Shown piece after piece: positions 25,310 to 33,257 of a stretch of DNA of 64,000 bases. The DNA comes from a virus. The stretch spans positions 57,983 to 121,982 of IMG/VR virus record IMGVR_UViG_3300023179_000032; one strand, 5' to 3'. Within the stretch, counting starts at the first letter, position 1. Each line of letters begins with the position of its first letter. The notes beneath the pieces are model-generated. The model saw only the letters and a list, made by a program, of their open reading frames with translations, did not search any database and had not been told where the DNA came from. The position numbers were made by a program, and so were the translations under genes.

Positions 25310-26488
25310 ATGTCTGAACTACTAACAAACCGTTGGCAGGAGACAAAAGAGGCTCTACTCGAAGGCCTCCAAGGCACAAAAAGATCAGTGATGGGTGTAA
25401 CTTTAGAGAATACTCGTAAGTATCTCGCAGAAAGTGCTTCCGCTGGTACTACATCTGCTGGCAACGTCGCAACATTAAACCGCGTGATCCTTCCAGTGAT
25501 CCGTCGTGTTATGCCAACCGTTATTGCTAACGAGTTGGTTGGTGTACAACCACTAACTGGACCAGTTGGTCAAATCCATACATTGAGAGTTCGTTATGCT
25601 GACACAGTCGGTGCTAACGGCGAAATTGTTGGAGTAACTGCTGGTGAAGAGGCACTAAGTCCATTCAAGATCGCTGAGCAGTATTCCGGTGCTGCAACAG
25701 GAAAGGCTGCAAGCACAGCGACAATGGAAGGTATACCTGGTCGTAAAATGAGCATTCAAATCTTGAAACAAACAGTTGAAGCTAAGAGTCGTAAGCTATC
25801 AGCTCGTTGGACATTTGAAGCTGCTCAAGATATGCAGGCACAACATGGTATTGATGTAGAAGCAGAGATTATGGCTGCTCTAGCTCAAGAAATTACTGCT
25901 GAAATTGACCAAGAAATTCTAGCAAGTTTGGCTAACTTGGCCGGTAGTCCACAAGAAACATTTAATCAGGCCGCTGTAAGTGGTACAGCTACATTCGTTG
26001 GTGATGAACACGCCGCATTGGCAGTTCTAATCAATCGTGTTGCTAACATCATTGCTCAACGCACACGTCGTGGTGCTGCTAACTGGGCAGTTGTAAGTCC
26101 ATTTGCACTAACTATTCTACAAAGCGCAACAACAAGTGCTTTCGCACGTACTACAGAAGGTACATTCGAAGCTCCAACTAACACCAAGATGGTTGGTACA
26201 TTGAACAGCGCAATGAAGATTTATGTAAACACATATGCCAGCGACGAAGCTCCTATCCTTGTAGGTTACAAAGGATCAAGTGAGAGTGACGCTGCTGCAT
26301 TCTACTGCCCATACATTCCATTAATGAGCAGTGGTGTTGTATTAGATCCATCTACATTTGAACCAGTCGTATCATTTATGACACGTTATGGTTATGTAGA
26401 GTTGACAAATACAGCAAGCTCTCTTGGTAACGCTCAAGACTACTTGGGTAAAGTTGCACTAACAACAGCCAACGTCAAGTTTAGCTGA
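25310..26488 (+). CDS. gp23: Major capsid protein gp23 (compact form)
   Basis: 392 residues, clearly shorter than T4 gp23 (521). Family hallmarks: VQPLTGPVGQIHTLRVRYAD, EAKSRKLSARWTFEAAQDMQ, AEIDQEILASL and the C-terminal YVELTNTASSLGNAQDYLGK. A gp21-type cleavage site LAE follows TRKY, predicting cleavage after E41 and a mature protein of about 351 residues. The missing length compared with T4 is in the insertion region of the HK97 fold. Codon use is less AT-rich and more regular than in the neighbours, as expected for the most expressed late gene. A strong terminator follows at 26518. Confidence 0.95.
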   Translation: MSELLTNRWQETKEALLEGLQGTKRSVMGVTLENTRKYLAESASAGTTSAGNVATLNRVILPVIRRVMPTVIANELVGVQPLTGPVGQIHTLRVRYADTVGANGEIVGVTAGEEALSPFKIAEQYSGAATGKAASTATMEGIPGRKMSIQILKQTVEAKSRKLSARWTFEAAQDMQAQHGIDVEAEIMAALAQEITAEIDQEILASLANLAGSPQETFNQAAVSGTATFVGDEHAALAVLINRVANIIAQRTRRGAANWAVVSPFALTILQSATTSAFARTTEGTFEAPTNTKMVGTLNSAMKIYVNTYASDEAPILVGYKGSSESDAAAFYCPYIPLMSSGVVLDPSTFEPVVSFMTRYGYVELTNTASSLGNAQDYLGKVALTTANVKFS

Positions 26489-26517
26489 TATAGCGCACAT
26501 CAAGAGTTTGTTACACT

Positions 26518-26547
26518 AAAAGGCACCCTAAGAGGTGCCTTTTTTTA
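26518..26547 (+). terminator. Intrinsic terminator after gp23
   Basis: AGGCACC (26521-26527), loop CTAAGA, GGTGCCT (26534-26540), then seven T residues; flanking A residues can extend the stem. It ends the head operon. Confidence 0.92.
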
Positions 26548-26575
26548 TTAAATATGCTTATATTTAGGAACCATT

Positions 26576-27274
26576 ATGGAAATTGAACTACACATTTTTA
26601 CAAATTCAACAGTTAATGCACCTGATACCTGGCATATAGAAAACACATATAAAAGTTTTAAAGATACTTGGAAAAGAGATATGCCTGTAAAAGTATGGTG
26701 TGATCGCAATCCAAATAGAGATAAATGTGAAGAGTATATTGAAAATTTAAAAAAACTTTTCCCTCAGGTAGATGCCGATGTAAATGGACTCAGTCATGGA
26801 TATCACAGAGCTGCTTTTGAAAGTCAGGCAGAATATTTGTTTATGGTTGAGCACGATTGGGAGTTTTATGCTGATCGTATTATGCATAATTTAGATCAAA
26901 TTCTAGATGGTATGCGTAAAGATAATATTTTACATTTGAGGTTTAATAGAAAATTGCACGGAAATCAACCAGATGGTCATGCTAGTTTAGGACAGGACAT
27001 GGATTGGATTGATCACGAAGGAAGTGTTTTCCCTTATAGTACAGTAAAATTAGTCAGTAATAACCCTCATATAATACACAGAGAAAGATGGATTAAAGAA
27101 TGTACTCCGCATACGCACTATGTTGGTTTTACAAGTTCTTATGGACTAGAGGAATATCTAACAGCCAGTCCAATTCGTGGTGCCATATATGGTCCAAGAG
27201 GACATCCTCCTACAATCTTACATACAGATGGAAAGCATCCAGAAAATCTACGTAATTCACATATGTTGAATTAA
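26576..27274 (+). CDS. Glycosyltransferase-like protein (GT-A type)
   Basis: 232 residues. The N-terminus IELHIFTNSTVNAPDTW with SFKDTWKRDMPVKVWCDRNP is the start of a nucleotide-sugar binding fold. FMVEHDWEFYADRIM (about 96-110) carries the acidic pair that takes the place of a DxD metal motif. Conserved-looking His-rich segments follow (SNNPHIIHRERWIKECTPHT and GPRGHPPTILHTDGKH). It stands between the capsid gene terminator and the adhesin block, a typical site for cargo. It may glycosylate virion proteins or host material; substrate unknown. Confidence 0.55.
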   Translation: MEIELHIFTNSTVNAPDTWHIENTYKSFKDTWKRDMPVKVWCDRNPNRDKCEEYIENLKKLFPQVDADVNGLSHGYHRAAFESQAEYLFMVEHDWEFYADRIMHNLDQILDGMRKDNILHLRFNRKLHGNQPDGHASLGQDMDWIDHEGSVFPYSTVKLVSNNPHIIHRERWIKECTPHTHYVGFTSSYGLEEYLTASPIRGAIYGPRGHPPTILHTDGKHPENLRNSHMLN

Positions 27275-27284
27275 AAAATAGAAC

Positions 27285-27292
27285 GATAAATA
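27285..27292 (+). promoter_or_regulatory. Late-type box GATAAATA
   Basis: One mismatch to the late consensus, 59 nt before the ATG at 27352. The leader holds a small GCTG/CAGC hairpin (27308-27321) and a strong AGGAG. Confidence 0.5.
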
Positions 27293-27351
27293 TTCAATAA
27301 AGATTATGCTGTACCCGCAGCGTAGACTTAGAACGTCAAAAGGAGAAAACA

Positions 27352-28068
27352 ATGGGACGTCCAATTAATAAAAAGTATTTCGGTCAAACTAACATCGCAG
27401 CAACAGGTGAAGGCACAGGTGGCGAAGGTGTAGCAAGTGTAACCGTCAGTGTACAAGGTACAGGTTATACAGCAGCAACTACAACAGTTACTTTTAGTGC
27501 TCCACAAATTCCAGGTGGTGAAACAGCTACAGGTACAGCAGTGATTAATGGATCAGGAAATGTAACAGCAATCACTGTGACCAACAGTGGTTCAGGATAT
27601 ACAAGTGCTCCAACAGTTACAGTAACAGATAGTGATGTTGGTGCCGAAGTAGCAGGTACATATGTAGCAGTTCTAACAACTGGTGAAAGTGCTCGTCAAA
27701 ATAGTATTACAGTAACAGCCTTTATCCCAGCTTCAGGTACAGCAGGTTATATAAGTGGCACAGGTGGTAGTTCAGCTGTAACAGGTGATATTATTAAACA
27801 GGTAGGCAGTTACAAATATGTAGTACAAACAGCTCAAGGCATTGGTCGTTGCACACTAAAAACAAGTGGTGCTGCTAGTGCTGCTGGTGAGATGAATATT
27901 ACAGCAGTTGACTCAGATGGTAAAACATATTATGTACAAAAATTATTAGCCTATAGAGCAAGATTAGTTCCATATGGAGCAGCAGGACATTTGTTTTCAT
28001 CAGGTGCAACAGCTCCATGGAGTTTTGCAGCAGCAGAACCAGGACGTGTTCAAATTACAAATAGATAA
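27352..28068 (+). CDS. Virion structural protein, glycine-rich beta repeats
   Basis: 238 residues. Two beta units of the type GxGYTxAxTxxTFSAP occur (about 36-52 and 81-95, e.g. [16 protein letters not shown]), a motif frequent in marine phage structural proteins. A conserved-looking C-terminal domain follows ([38 protein letters not shown]). It is the first gene of the fibre block, following a late-type box. It could be a head decoration or neck/tail appendage; the stop overlaps the next ATG. Confidence 0.6.
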   Translation: MGRPINKKYFGQTNIAATGEGTGGEGVASVTVSVQGTGYTAATTTVTFSAPQIPGGETATGTAVINGSGNVTAITVTNSGSGYTSAPTVTVTDSDVGAEVAGTYVAVLTTGESARQNSITVTAFIPASGTAGYISGTGGSSAVTGDIIKQVGSYKYVVQTAQGIGRCTLKTSGAASAAGEMNITAVDSDGKTYYVQKLLAYRARLVPYGAAGHLFSSGATAPWSFAAAEPGRVQITNR

Positions 28069-29204
28069 TGTCTAAAGTCCTTAGAATACAAAAAGGCGGT
28101 TACAAGGTAATCGCCGAATCAGGCAGTGAAATACGATTTGATTCAGGATCAGATGGTAGAGTAAATATTGTTGGTGATTTGTATGTACAAGGTGATACAA
28201 TTTTAGGTAATACGACCAGTGTTACTCAACAGGATCTAGTTATTGAAGATAGACTAATTACCTTGAATAATGGACAGCAAGGTAGTGAAATATCAGATAA
28301 CGGTAGCAATCAAATGAGTGGACTAGTTATCGACAGAGGTAATGCTGATGTTTTAATGGTCTTTGATGAAAAACCTTTTAAAGGCCAAACAGGTAATACA
28401 TCAGCATTTACTTTACTGCCCCCAGCTTTTGTACTAAAAGACAATTCTAGCAATGCAAATTTAAAACCACTTACTACAAATAGGATACAAACTTATGGAG
28501 TTGACGATGGTAGTAATAATCAGCATTTAACTTTTTACACAGGATATGAAGGTGTTGTAAGAGTTGATTATACAACTATTGAACCAGGTGAAATTGATTC
28601 GGCATTTGTGCCATATCATGAAAGAATAGAAAATGATAATGATATACCTAACTTTAAGTTTTTAAAAGAATATGTTAGAGCAGAAGCTGGTCAGGCTATT
28701 ATTCAAAAGTTTTATAGGTATACAGAGGATACTTTAGATAATACTTTTTCTGGTGCTGAAGCTAGAGATGTAACACAGGCTGGCGATGGATTTAGTGGTG
28801 TATTATTCACTACAGGGTCAGGACCCTTTGCTTCTAGGATAAAAAATCCTGTAACAAAAATTGGAAGATTTGGTACAGATATAGGAATCATTATAGGTAT
28901 TGGTGAAGAAAACACTAACAATATTAAGCTAATTGTTGACAGTAGTCAAACCACAATGATAAGTACTAATAATTCAAACTTAGTAATTAATCCTTATACA
29001 GGTAATGTTATACTAAGGAATGTACTAAGATTTGAACATTTGTCAAATACTATTGCTGCCCCAGCCCCAGCTGTAGAACAAAATTTAGTATACAGTAGAA
29101 ATGAATTAGGATCAGGTGGTACAGGGTTGTATTTTGCTAATTCTATAGGCAATGGAGAATTTTGTAGTGCCAGTAATGCACTGGTATATAGTTTAATATT
29201 TTAA
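28068..29204 (+). CDS. Fibre-type structural protein
   Basis: 378 residues. Residues about 25-65 form the classic fibre element: VNIVGDLYVQGDTILGNTTS then QQDLVIEDRLITLNNG. A long mixed beta region follows, with a C-terminal ENTNNIKLIVDSSQTTMIST and YTGNVILRNVLRF. The same element occurs in the protein at 56247, suggesting a shared attachment or chain-register part. It starts 1 nt before the end of the previous gene. Probably part of an adhesin complex with its neighbours; exact role unknown. Confidence 0.6.
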   Translation: MSKVLRIQKGGYKVIAESGSEIRFDSGSDGRVNIVGDLYVQGDTILGNTTSVTQQDLVIEDRLITLNNGQQGSEISDNGSNQMSGLVIDRGNADVLMVFDEKPFKGQTGNTSAFTLLPPAFVLKDNSSNANLKPLTTNRIQTYGVDDGSNNQHLTFYTGYEGVVRVDYTTIEPGEIDSAFVPYHERIENDNDIPNFKFLKEYVRAEAGQAIIQKFYRYTEDTLDNTFSGAEARDVTQAGDGFSGVLFTTGSGPFASRIKNPVTKIGRFGTDIGIIIGIGEENTNNIKLIVDSSQTTMISTNNSNLVINPYTGNVILRNVLRFEHLSNTIAAPAPAVEQNLVYSRNELGSGGTGLYFANSIGNGEFCSASNALVYSLIF

Positions 29205-29218
29205 TTTAGGAAGAATAA

Positions 29219-29626
29219 ATGGCAAACGGGTTTGGTTTAGTGAGCGCTATAGTTCCAGTACTAGTAGTACAAACAGATGTAAGTGGTAATCCTATAGCTC
29301 CTCAGGGTGCAGCGGTACCATTATTCAAAGTTGGTGTTGCTCCTTATGTAGCTCCAAATTGGCCAGGTACTGCTTATGCAATTACTAGTATGTTTTTTTG
29401 TAACAGAGGGCAAACTCCTGCAAATTTAACGGTATATTTAGTACCAAAAGATAAAGTATATCCATCATCTACAACAGCAATCATAAAAGACTTAAACATT
29501 ACTAACGGTGATACATTTTCATTTGATACAGAAAAAATAATTTTAGGTGAGGAAGATGCAGTTTGGGCTAGTTCAGATGTAGGAGCTTCTATAAATGCGC
29601 TTCTTAGCGTTGTTAGAGTAGCATAA
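29219..29626 (+). CDS. Small beta protein of the fibre block, paralogue of 55877-56215
   Basis: 135 residues. The C-terminal half (IIKDLNITNGDTFSFDTEKI then ILGEEDAVWASSDV) has the same plan as the 112-aa protein encoded at 55877 (VNDFEIPNSDAISFVAGKLV then LESGDSLRVQGS). This fold is common among small marine phage virion proteins, perhaps as a decoration or fibre-associated subunit. Separated by 14 nt from the upstream fibre gene and overlapping the next start by 1 nt. Confidence 0.55.
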   Translation: MANGFGLVSAIVPVLVVQTDVSGNPIAPQGAAVPLFKVGVAPYVAPNWPGTAYAITSMFFCNRGQTPANLTVYLVPKDKVYPSSTTAIIKDLNITNGDTFSFDTEKIILGEEDAVWASSDVGASINALLSVVRVA

Positions 29627-30315
29627 TGAAATTTTATAAACAGCTAAAATTAAACAAAAACGTAACAAAAAGTTTAGAGTTTACTCTAAAACCTGCTGGC
29701 TTAGTTGTTATGGATATACCATTTACTCCACCTACGCCTGGACAGACAAGGGCTGATTTTAAAGTACCAACATTAAAAGGTATAAGAATACCCACAGGAC
29801 CAGATAATGAGCGACCATCTTCAAATGAATGGTATGGAAACAGTGGTATTATAAGATATAATACTGATGGTGATGCATTAGAGGTGTTAACAAATGGTGA
29901 GTGGGTTCAATTAAAAGCCAAACAACCTTCAAGTATAACCATACAAAGATTTGGGGCCACAGATGCTAGTTTATTCGTAGACCCAGACCCAAATGTAGGA
30001 ATAGATTGGGATGACGAAACTTATCCAGTAAGCGAAGCGGCAGGTGAAAACAATGAAATATCAAATTTCATAACTAATACTTATGTAAATGGTGTAGAAG
30101 TATTTTTCGGCCCAATTAGAGATAAGCTAGGTGTTCCACCTACAACTGCTGCTAATATATTTGTTTATGTAGAGAATGTTTTTCAAATTCCCTATACAAA
30201 CTATAGACTAGTTACTTCATCAACAGCACAAAAAAGTCCCACAGGATTCTATTTAAAATTTGCTAGCCCGCCCCCACCCGGTAAAACGGTGACTGTAATT
30301 CACGGGTTTGACTAA
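29626..30315 (+). CDS. Fibre-block structural protein, 229 aa
   Basis: 229 residues. Middle part: a short tail-fibre-like strand motif NEWYGNSGIIRYNTDGDALE followed by VLTNGEWVQLK (about 66-101). The C-terminus ANIFVYVENVFQIPYTNYRL then FYLKFASPPPPGKTVTVIHG is like the bead-on-string binding domain found in many marine phage fibres. Position within the fibre block suggests an adhesin subunit. No enzyme motif seen. Confidence 0.55.
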   Translation: MKFYKQLKLNKNVTKSLEFTLKPAGLVVMDIPFTPPTPGQTRADFKVPTLKGIRIPTGPDNERPSSNEWYGNSGIIRYNTDGDALEVLTNGEWVQLKAKQPSSITIQRFGATDASLFVDPDPNVGIDWDDETYPVSEAAGENNEISNFITNTYVNGVEVFFGPIRDKLGVPPTTAANIFVYVENVFQIPYTNYRLVTSSTAQKSPTGFYLKFASPPPPGKTVTVIHGFD

Positions 30316-30332
30316 TATTTTCCCAAGTTTTG

Positions 30333-30344
30333 GTAAATAATACT
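30333..30344 (+). promoter_or_regulatory. GTAAATAATACT element, candidate late promoter
   Basis: Identical to 22482-22493. TTTTGGTAAATAA (30328-30340) is also found unchanged at 35385-35397, before the giant gene. If used, it would produce a leader of about 115 nt for the 926-aa fibre gene. Confidence 0.45.
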
Positions 30345-30464
30345 AAGCAGTCAGACATCTGATTGATCAATCAAACTGTGGTAAACCGGCAAAGAGCCCG
30401 TAAGGGATGCGAGCGAAAGTTCAAACAAAGGTTAACCGTGAAACACGGGGTATAGGGGAGCGAA
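30345..30464 (+). promoter_or_regulatory. Structured 5' leader of the 926-aa fibre gene
   Basis: An unusually long and relatively G+C-rich leader. Visible elements: CAGA/TCTG, the palindrome TGATTGATCAATCA, a CCC-GTAA-GGG hairpin with GNRA-type loop, the palindrome GGTTAACC, and CCGTG-AAA-CACGG. The Shine-Dalgarno AGGGGAG follows directly. It looks like a translational control leader; no known riboswitch was recognised. Confidence 0.5.
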
Positions 30465-33245
30465 ATGGCCAATGTAGGTCGTATTTCAGGTTCAATGCTC
30501 AGAAAAAATCTCCTGCGATATGCAGAAGATCTTGCTTTTGAGGATAATTTACTGTATCTGTCAGTACCAGATACTACTAATCCTAACAAAAAAGTTGGCA
30601 TAGGAATTAAACGAGATATACCCCGATACGAATTAGATGTAACAGGCACCACATATAGTGATATATATCAAGGTGAATATCTAAAAATAGATAATATTGT
30701 AATTGATCAAAACGAAATTAGAGCATCTAATGGCGGTATTAACATCAATACAAATACAAATATAGACTATTTGAATATCAGTAGTAGAACTTTTAATTTA
30801 GCACAAATACCTTTCACTAATACCAGTAGATTAGACCTAACTGGTAACTTAGAAGTTAATGGTAATATACATGCTACAGGTAGTATCACAGCAGATGGTA
30901 ATTTAGTATTAGGTAATGAAAACACAGATACTATTCAATTTAATGCAGATATTATAAGTGATATTATTCCAGATGTTGACGATACATATGATCTAGGTTC
31001 ACAGACTAAATCATGGCGTCAAATATTCACAGATGATTTAAGATTAGGTGGACCACAAGGAACAGATGCTTTTAACTTTACTCAAGGTCCAAAAGTCAAT
31101 AATAATTATACTTTTAAAGGTCTAGTAGATTCAACTAATTATACAAAAATTAGCAATACAAACACAGATGGTCATTTAGCATTAAATGCAAATGGTAACG
31201 GGTTAATAGAGCTTGTCAGCAATAGTCGTGTACACGAAAATCTCCGAGTAGAAAAAGATATTTCTACTGATAATGCTAATTTTATTTTAATGGGTCAACC
31301 AGAACTAGGTATTTTAGAAGGTGCTGTGGATATGACAGAGGACACCAGTCTTACAGATGGTGTGGCACAACTAAATTTAATATTAACCTTGTTAGTGCCA
31401 CCAAGTCCTCCCCCATTTCCTAATAATCAAAACTTAATTATAAACAATTTAACACAAAGAATTATTAATCAAGATGCTCTTTCACAACCTTTAAACGGTA
31501 CAACAGTTACAGCACCTGCTCCTGGTACAGTGGTTTATGTGGCTAGAACTAATATCTATGCCACAAGTACAATTACAAACACAGGTCCAGGTACTGAAGG
31601 TAAAATTATAGTTAAGAGAAATAGTCTACCAGTTATACAAAAAACTTTGACATTTGGCAATAGTACACAGGTTATTACAACAAGAATAACAGCTACTACA
31701 CTAGGTAGTGACATAGTGAGATTTGTACAACCAACAGCAGGTGTATTAGTTCCAGGATATTTGATTAAAACAGCTTCTTCTGGAGCATTTGGTGGATTAG
31801 CTAATGATACATTTTATATTATAAAGGGTGTAACAGCTAAAACAATTAAGCTATCATTATTTGATGCTACAACTGGCACACAAGGTCTAGCATTTGCAGC
31901 AACAAGTACAGCAACAGGAACAATTAATTTTACCACACAAACAGATGTTGGTAATTTTGCTGGCACATACGATTTACTAGTATTGTCAAATAATGTGGCT
32001 AGTCCATTAGACACACCAGGATTTTATGAAACAATAGATATTAGAGTAGTTGGTGACACTGTTCCACCTGGATGGAACACAGTACAAATTGAGCATACTG
32101 GTGCTAGTGATTCAACAACTATTGGATCTAACACTAGCAATATTGGAGTTTGGTATTTTGATGATAGTGATGGTCTCCCTGTTTTCACTAATCAAACTTT
32201 TACACTAAACACTTCAAATATTACGTACTCTAGTACTGTCCCTCACTACAATAGTAGCACAGTTTATGATATTGGATTTACACTTACATGGAACAGAGGA
32301 AAAACTGCCCATGGAAGTACAGGTACAAATATTTTAACTACTGGTGCTGTAGGTCCTTGGACCAGTGCTGGTAATAAAAATTATGCTAATCTTGGATATA
32401 CATTCTTACCACAAACTACACAGGTAACTAACGGTAGTGGACCAAACACACAAACCTTTAGAGTGAATGTTGTCACAGGTTTTGGACTATGGAATACCAC
32501 AACAACTGTGCCTATATATACAGCAGATAATAGTTATCAAACAGCTCAAACTGCTTTACCTGCATTAAATGCTAGAATTTTATACAAAACTGGCACAACA
32601 AGTAGCACATCATTTTTAGATGAAACAAATATATTTTTTAATGCAGCAGTAGGTGGTAGTACAACTGGTGCTACACGATGTGTTAACCCAGACGCTGGAA
32701 CGGCTAGTCAAGATACTCCAGTATTCACAGCAGGTAGCACATTGTTCAATAGTCAAACTGGAACACTATATGATACAGATGCCATTGTTGTAGGAACTAG
32801 TACTGGAGTAAACAGTTTAACACATAATGTAACAAATTACTCAACAGGGTATTTGCCAGCAGGACCGAATTTTAGTACAAGAACAGCGGCCAATCCGCAA
32901 TATTTTACTTTTAGATTTACAAGATCAGCAGTAAGCAAGTTTAGAATACGTTGGACCACACCAGGAGGTATAGCAGGTATTTGGGCAGCATTACCAGGAG
33001 CAAATGGCACTAGTTTAAAATCAGGACATGTGAATAGCTGGTTAAGCGCAGAGATAGACAATAGTCTAGCAGGTGGTTGTGCTTTAGGTGGTAATCTTCC
33101 AAAAAATGGAGGAACTAAACAGGTTAATATTAGTTTTGGAACGTTGAGTAGTACAAATAGTACTAATAATGAAATATGGGTAAGAATTAGATTAAATCCA
33201 GGTGAATCCTTGACCAGTTTGTATTTAGATGTGAGCGATCAATAA
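30465..33245 (+). CDS. Large fibre/adhesin protein (926 aa), paralogue of 57380-59500
   Basis: 926 residues. N-terminus about 1-180: fibre units such as LEVNGNIHATGSITADGNLV and DDTYDLGSQTKSWRQIFTDD, a typical marine phage chaperone or fibre repeat. About 285-330: an alanine/proline hinge (LILTLLVPPSPPPFPNNQNL). Residues about 400-490 contain an inserted small beta module (ITATTLGSDIVRFVQPTAG then VPGYLIKTASSGAFGG). The last 350 residues are a large beta domain whose end (YSTGYLPAGPNF, YFTFRFTRSAVSKFRI, WVRIRLNPGESLTSLY) matches the end of the 706-aa protein at 57380. Likely a host-binding adhesin; encoded directly before the 703-aa repeat fibre. Confidence 0.7.
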   Translation: MANVGRISGSMLRKNLLRYAEDLAFEDNLLYLSVPDTTNPNKKVGIGIKRDIPRYELDVTGTTYSDIYQGEYLKIDNIVIDQNEIRASNGGININTNTNIDYLNISSRTFNLAQIPFTNTSRLDLTGNLEVNGNIHATGSITADGNLVLGNENTDTIQFNADIISDIIPDVDDTYDLGSQTKSWRQIFTDDLRLGGPQGTDAFNFTQGPKVNNNYTFKGLVDSTNYTKISNTNTDGHLALNANGNGLIELVSNSRVHENLRVEKDISTDNANFILMGQPELGILEGAVDMTEDTSLTDGVAQLNLILTLLVPPSPPPFPNNQNLIINNLTQRIINQDALSQPLNGTTVTAPAPGTVVYVARTNIYATSTITNTGPGTEGKIIVKRNSLPVIQKTLTFGNSTQVITTRITATTLGSDIVRFVQPTAGVLVPGYLIKTASSGAFGGLANDTFYIIKGVTAKTIKLSLFDATTGTQGLAFAATSTATGTINFTTQTDVGNFAGTYDLLVLSNNVASPLDTPGFYETIDIRVVGDTVPPGWNTVQIEHTGASDSTTIGSNTSNIGVWYFDDSDGLPVFTNQTFTLNTSNITYSSTVPHYNSSTVYDIGFTLTWNRGKTAHGSTGTNILTTGAVGPWTSAGNKNYANLGYTFLPQTTQVTNGSGPNTQTFRVNVVTGFGLWNTTTTVPIYTADNSYQTAQTALPALNARILYKTGTTSSTSFLDETNIFFNAAVGGSTTGATRCVNPDAGTASQDTPVFTAGSTLFNSQTGTLYDTDAIVVGTSTGVNSLTHNVTNYSTGYLPAGPNFSTRTAANPQYFTFRFTRSAVSKFRIRWTTPGGIAGIWAALPGANGTSLKSGHVNSWLSAEIDNSLAGGCALGGNLPKNGGTKQVNISFGTLSSTNSTNNEIWVRIRLNPGESLTSLYLDVSDQ

Positions 33246-33257
33246 TAGGGATAGATA

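Noticed and set aside
12191-30400. Similar motif CCCG(C/T)AAGG in the RNA at 12189 and the leader at 30391
   Set aside because: Only about ten shared bases around a GNRA-type loop; can arise by chance or from the common hairpin form.
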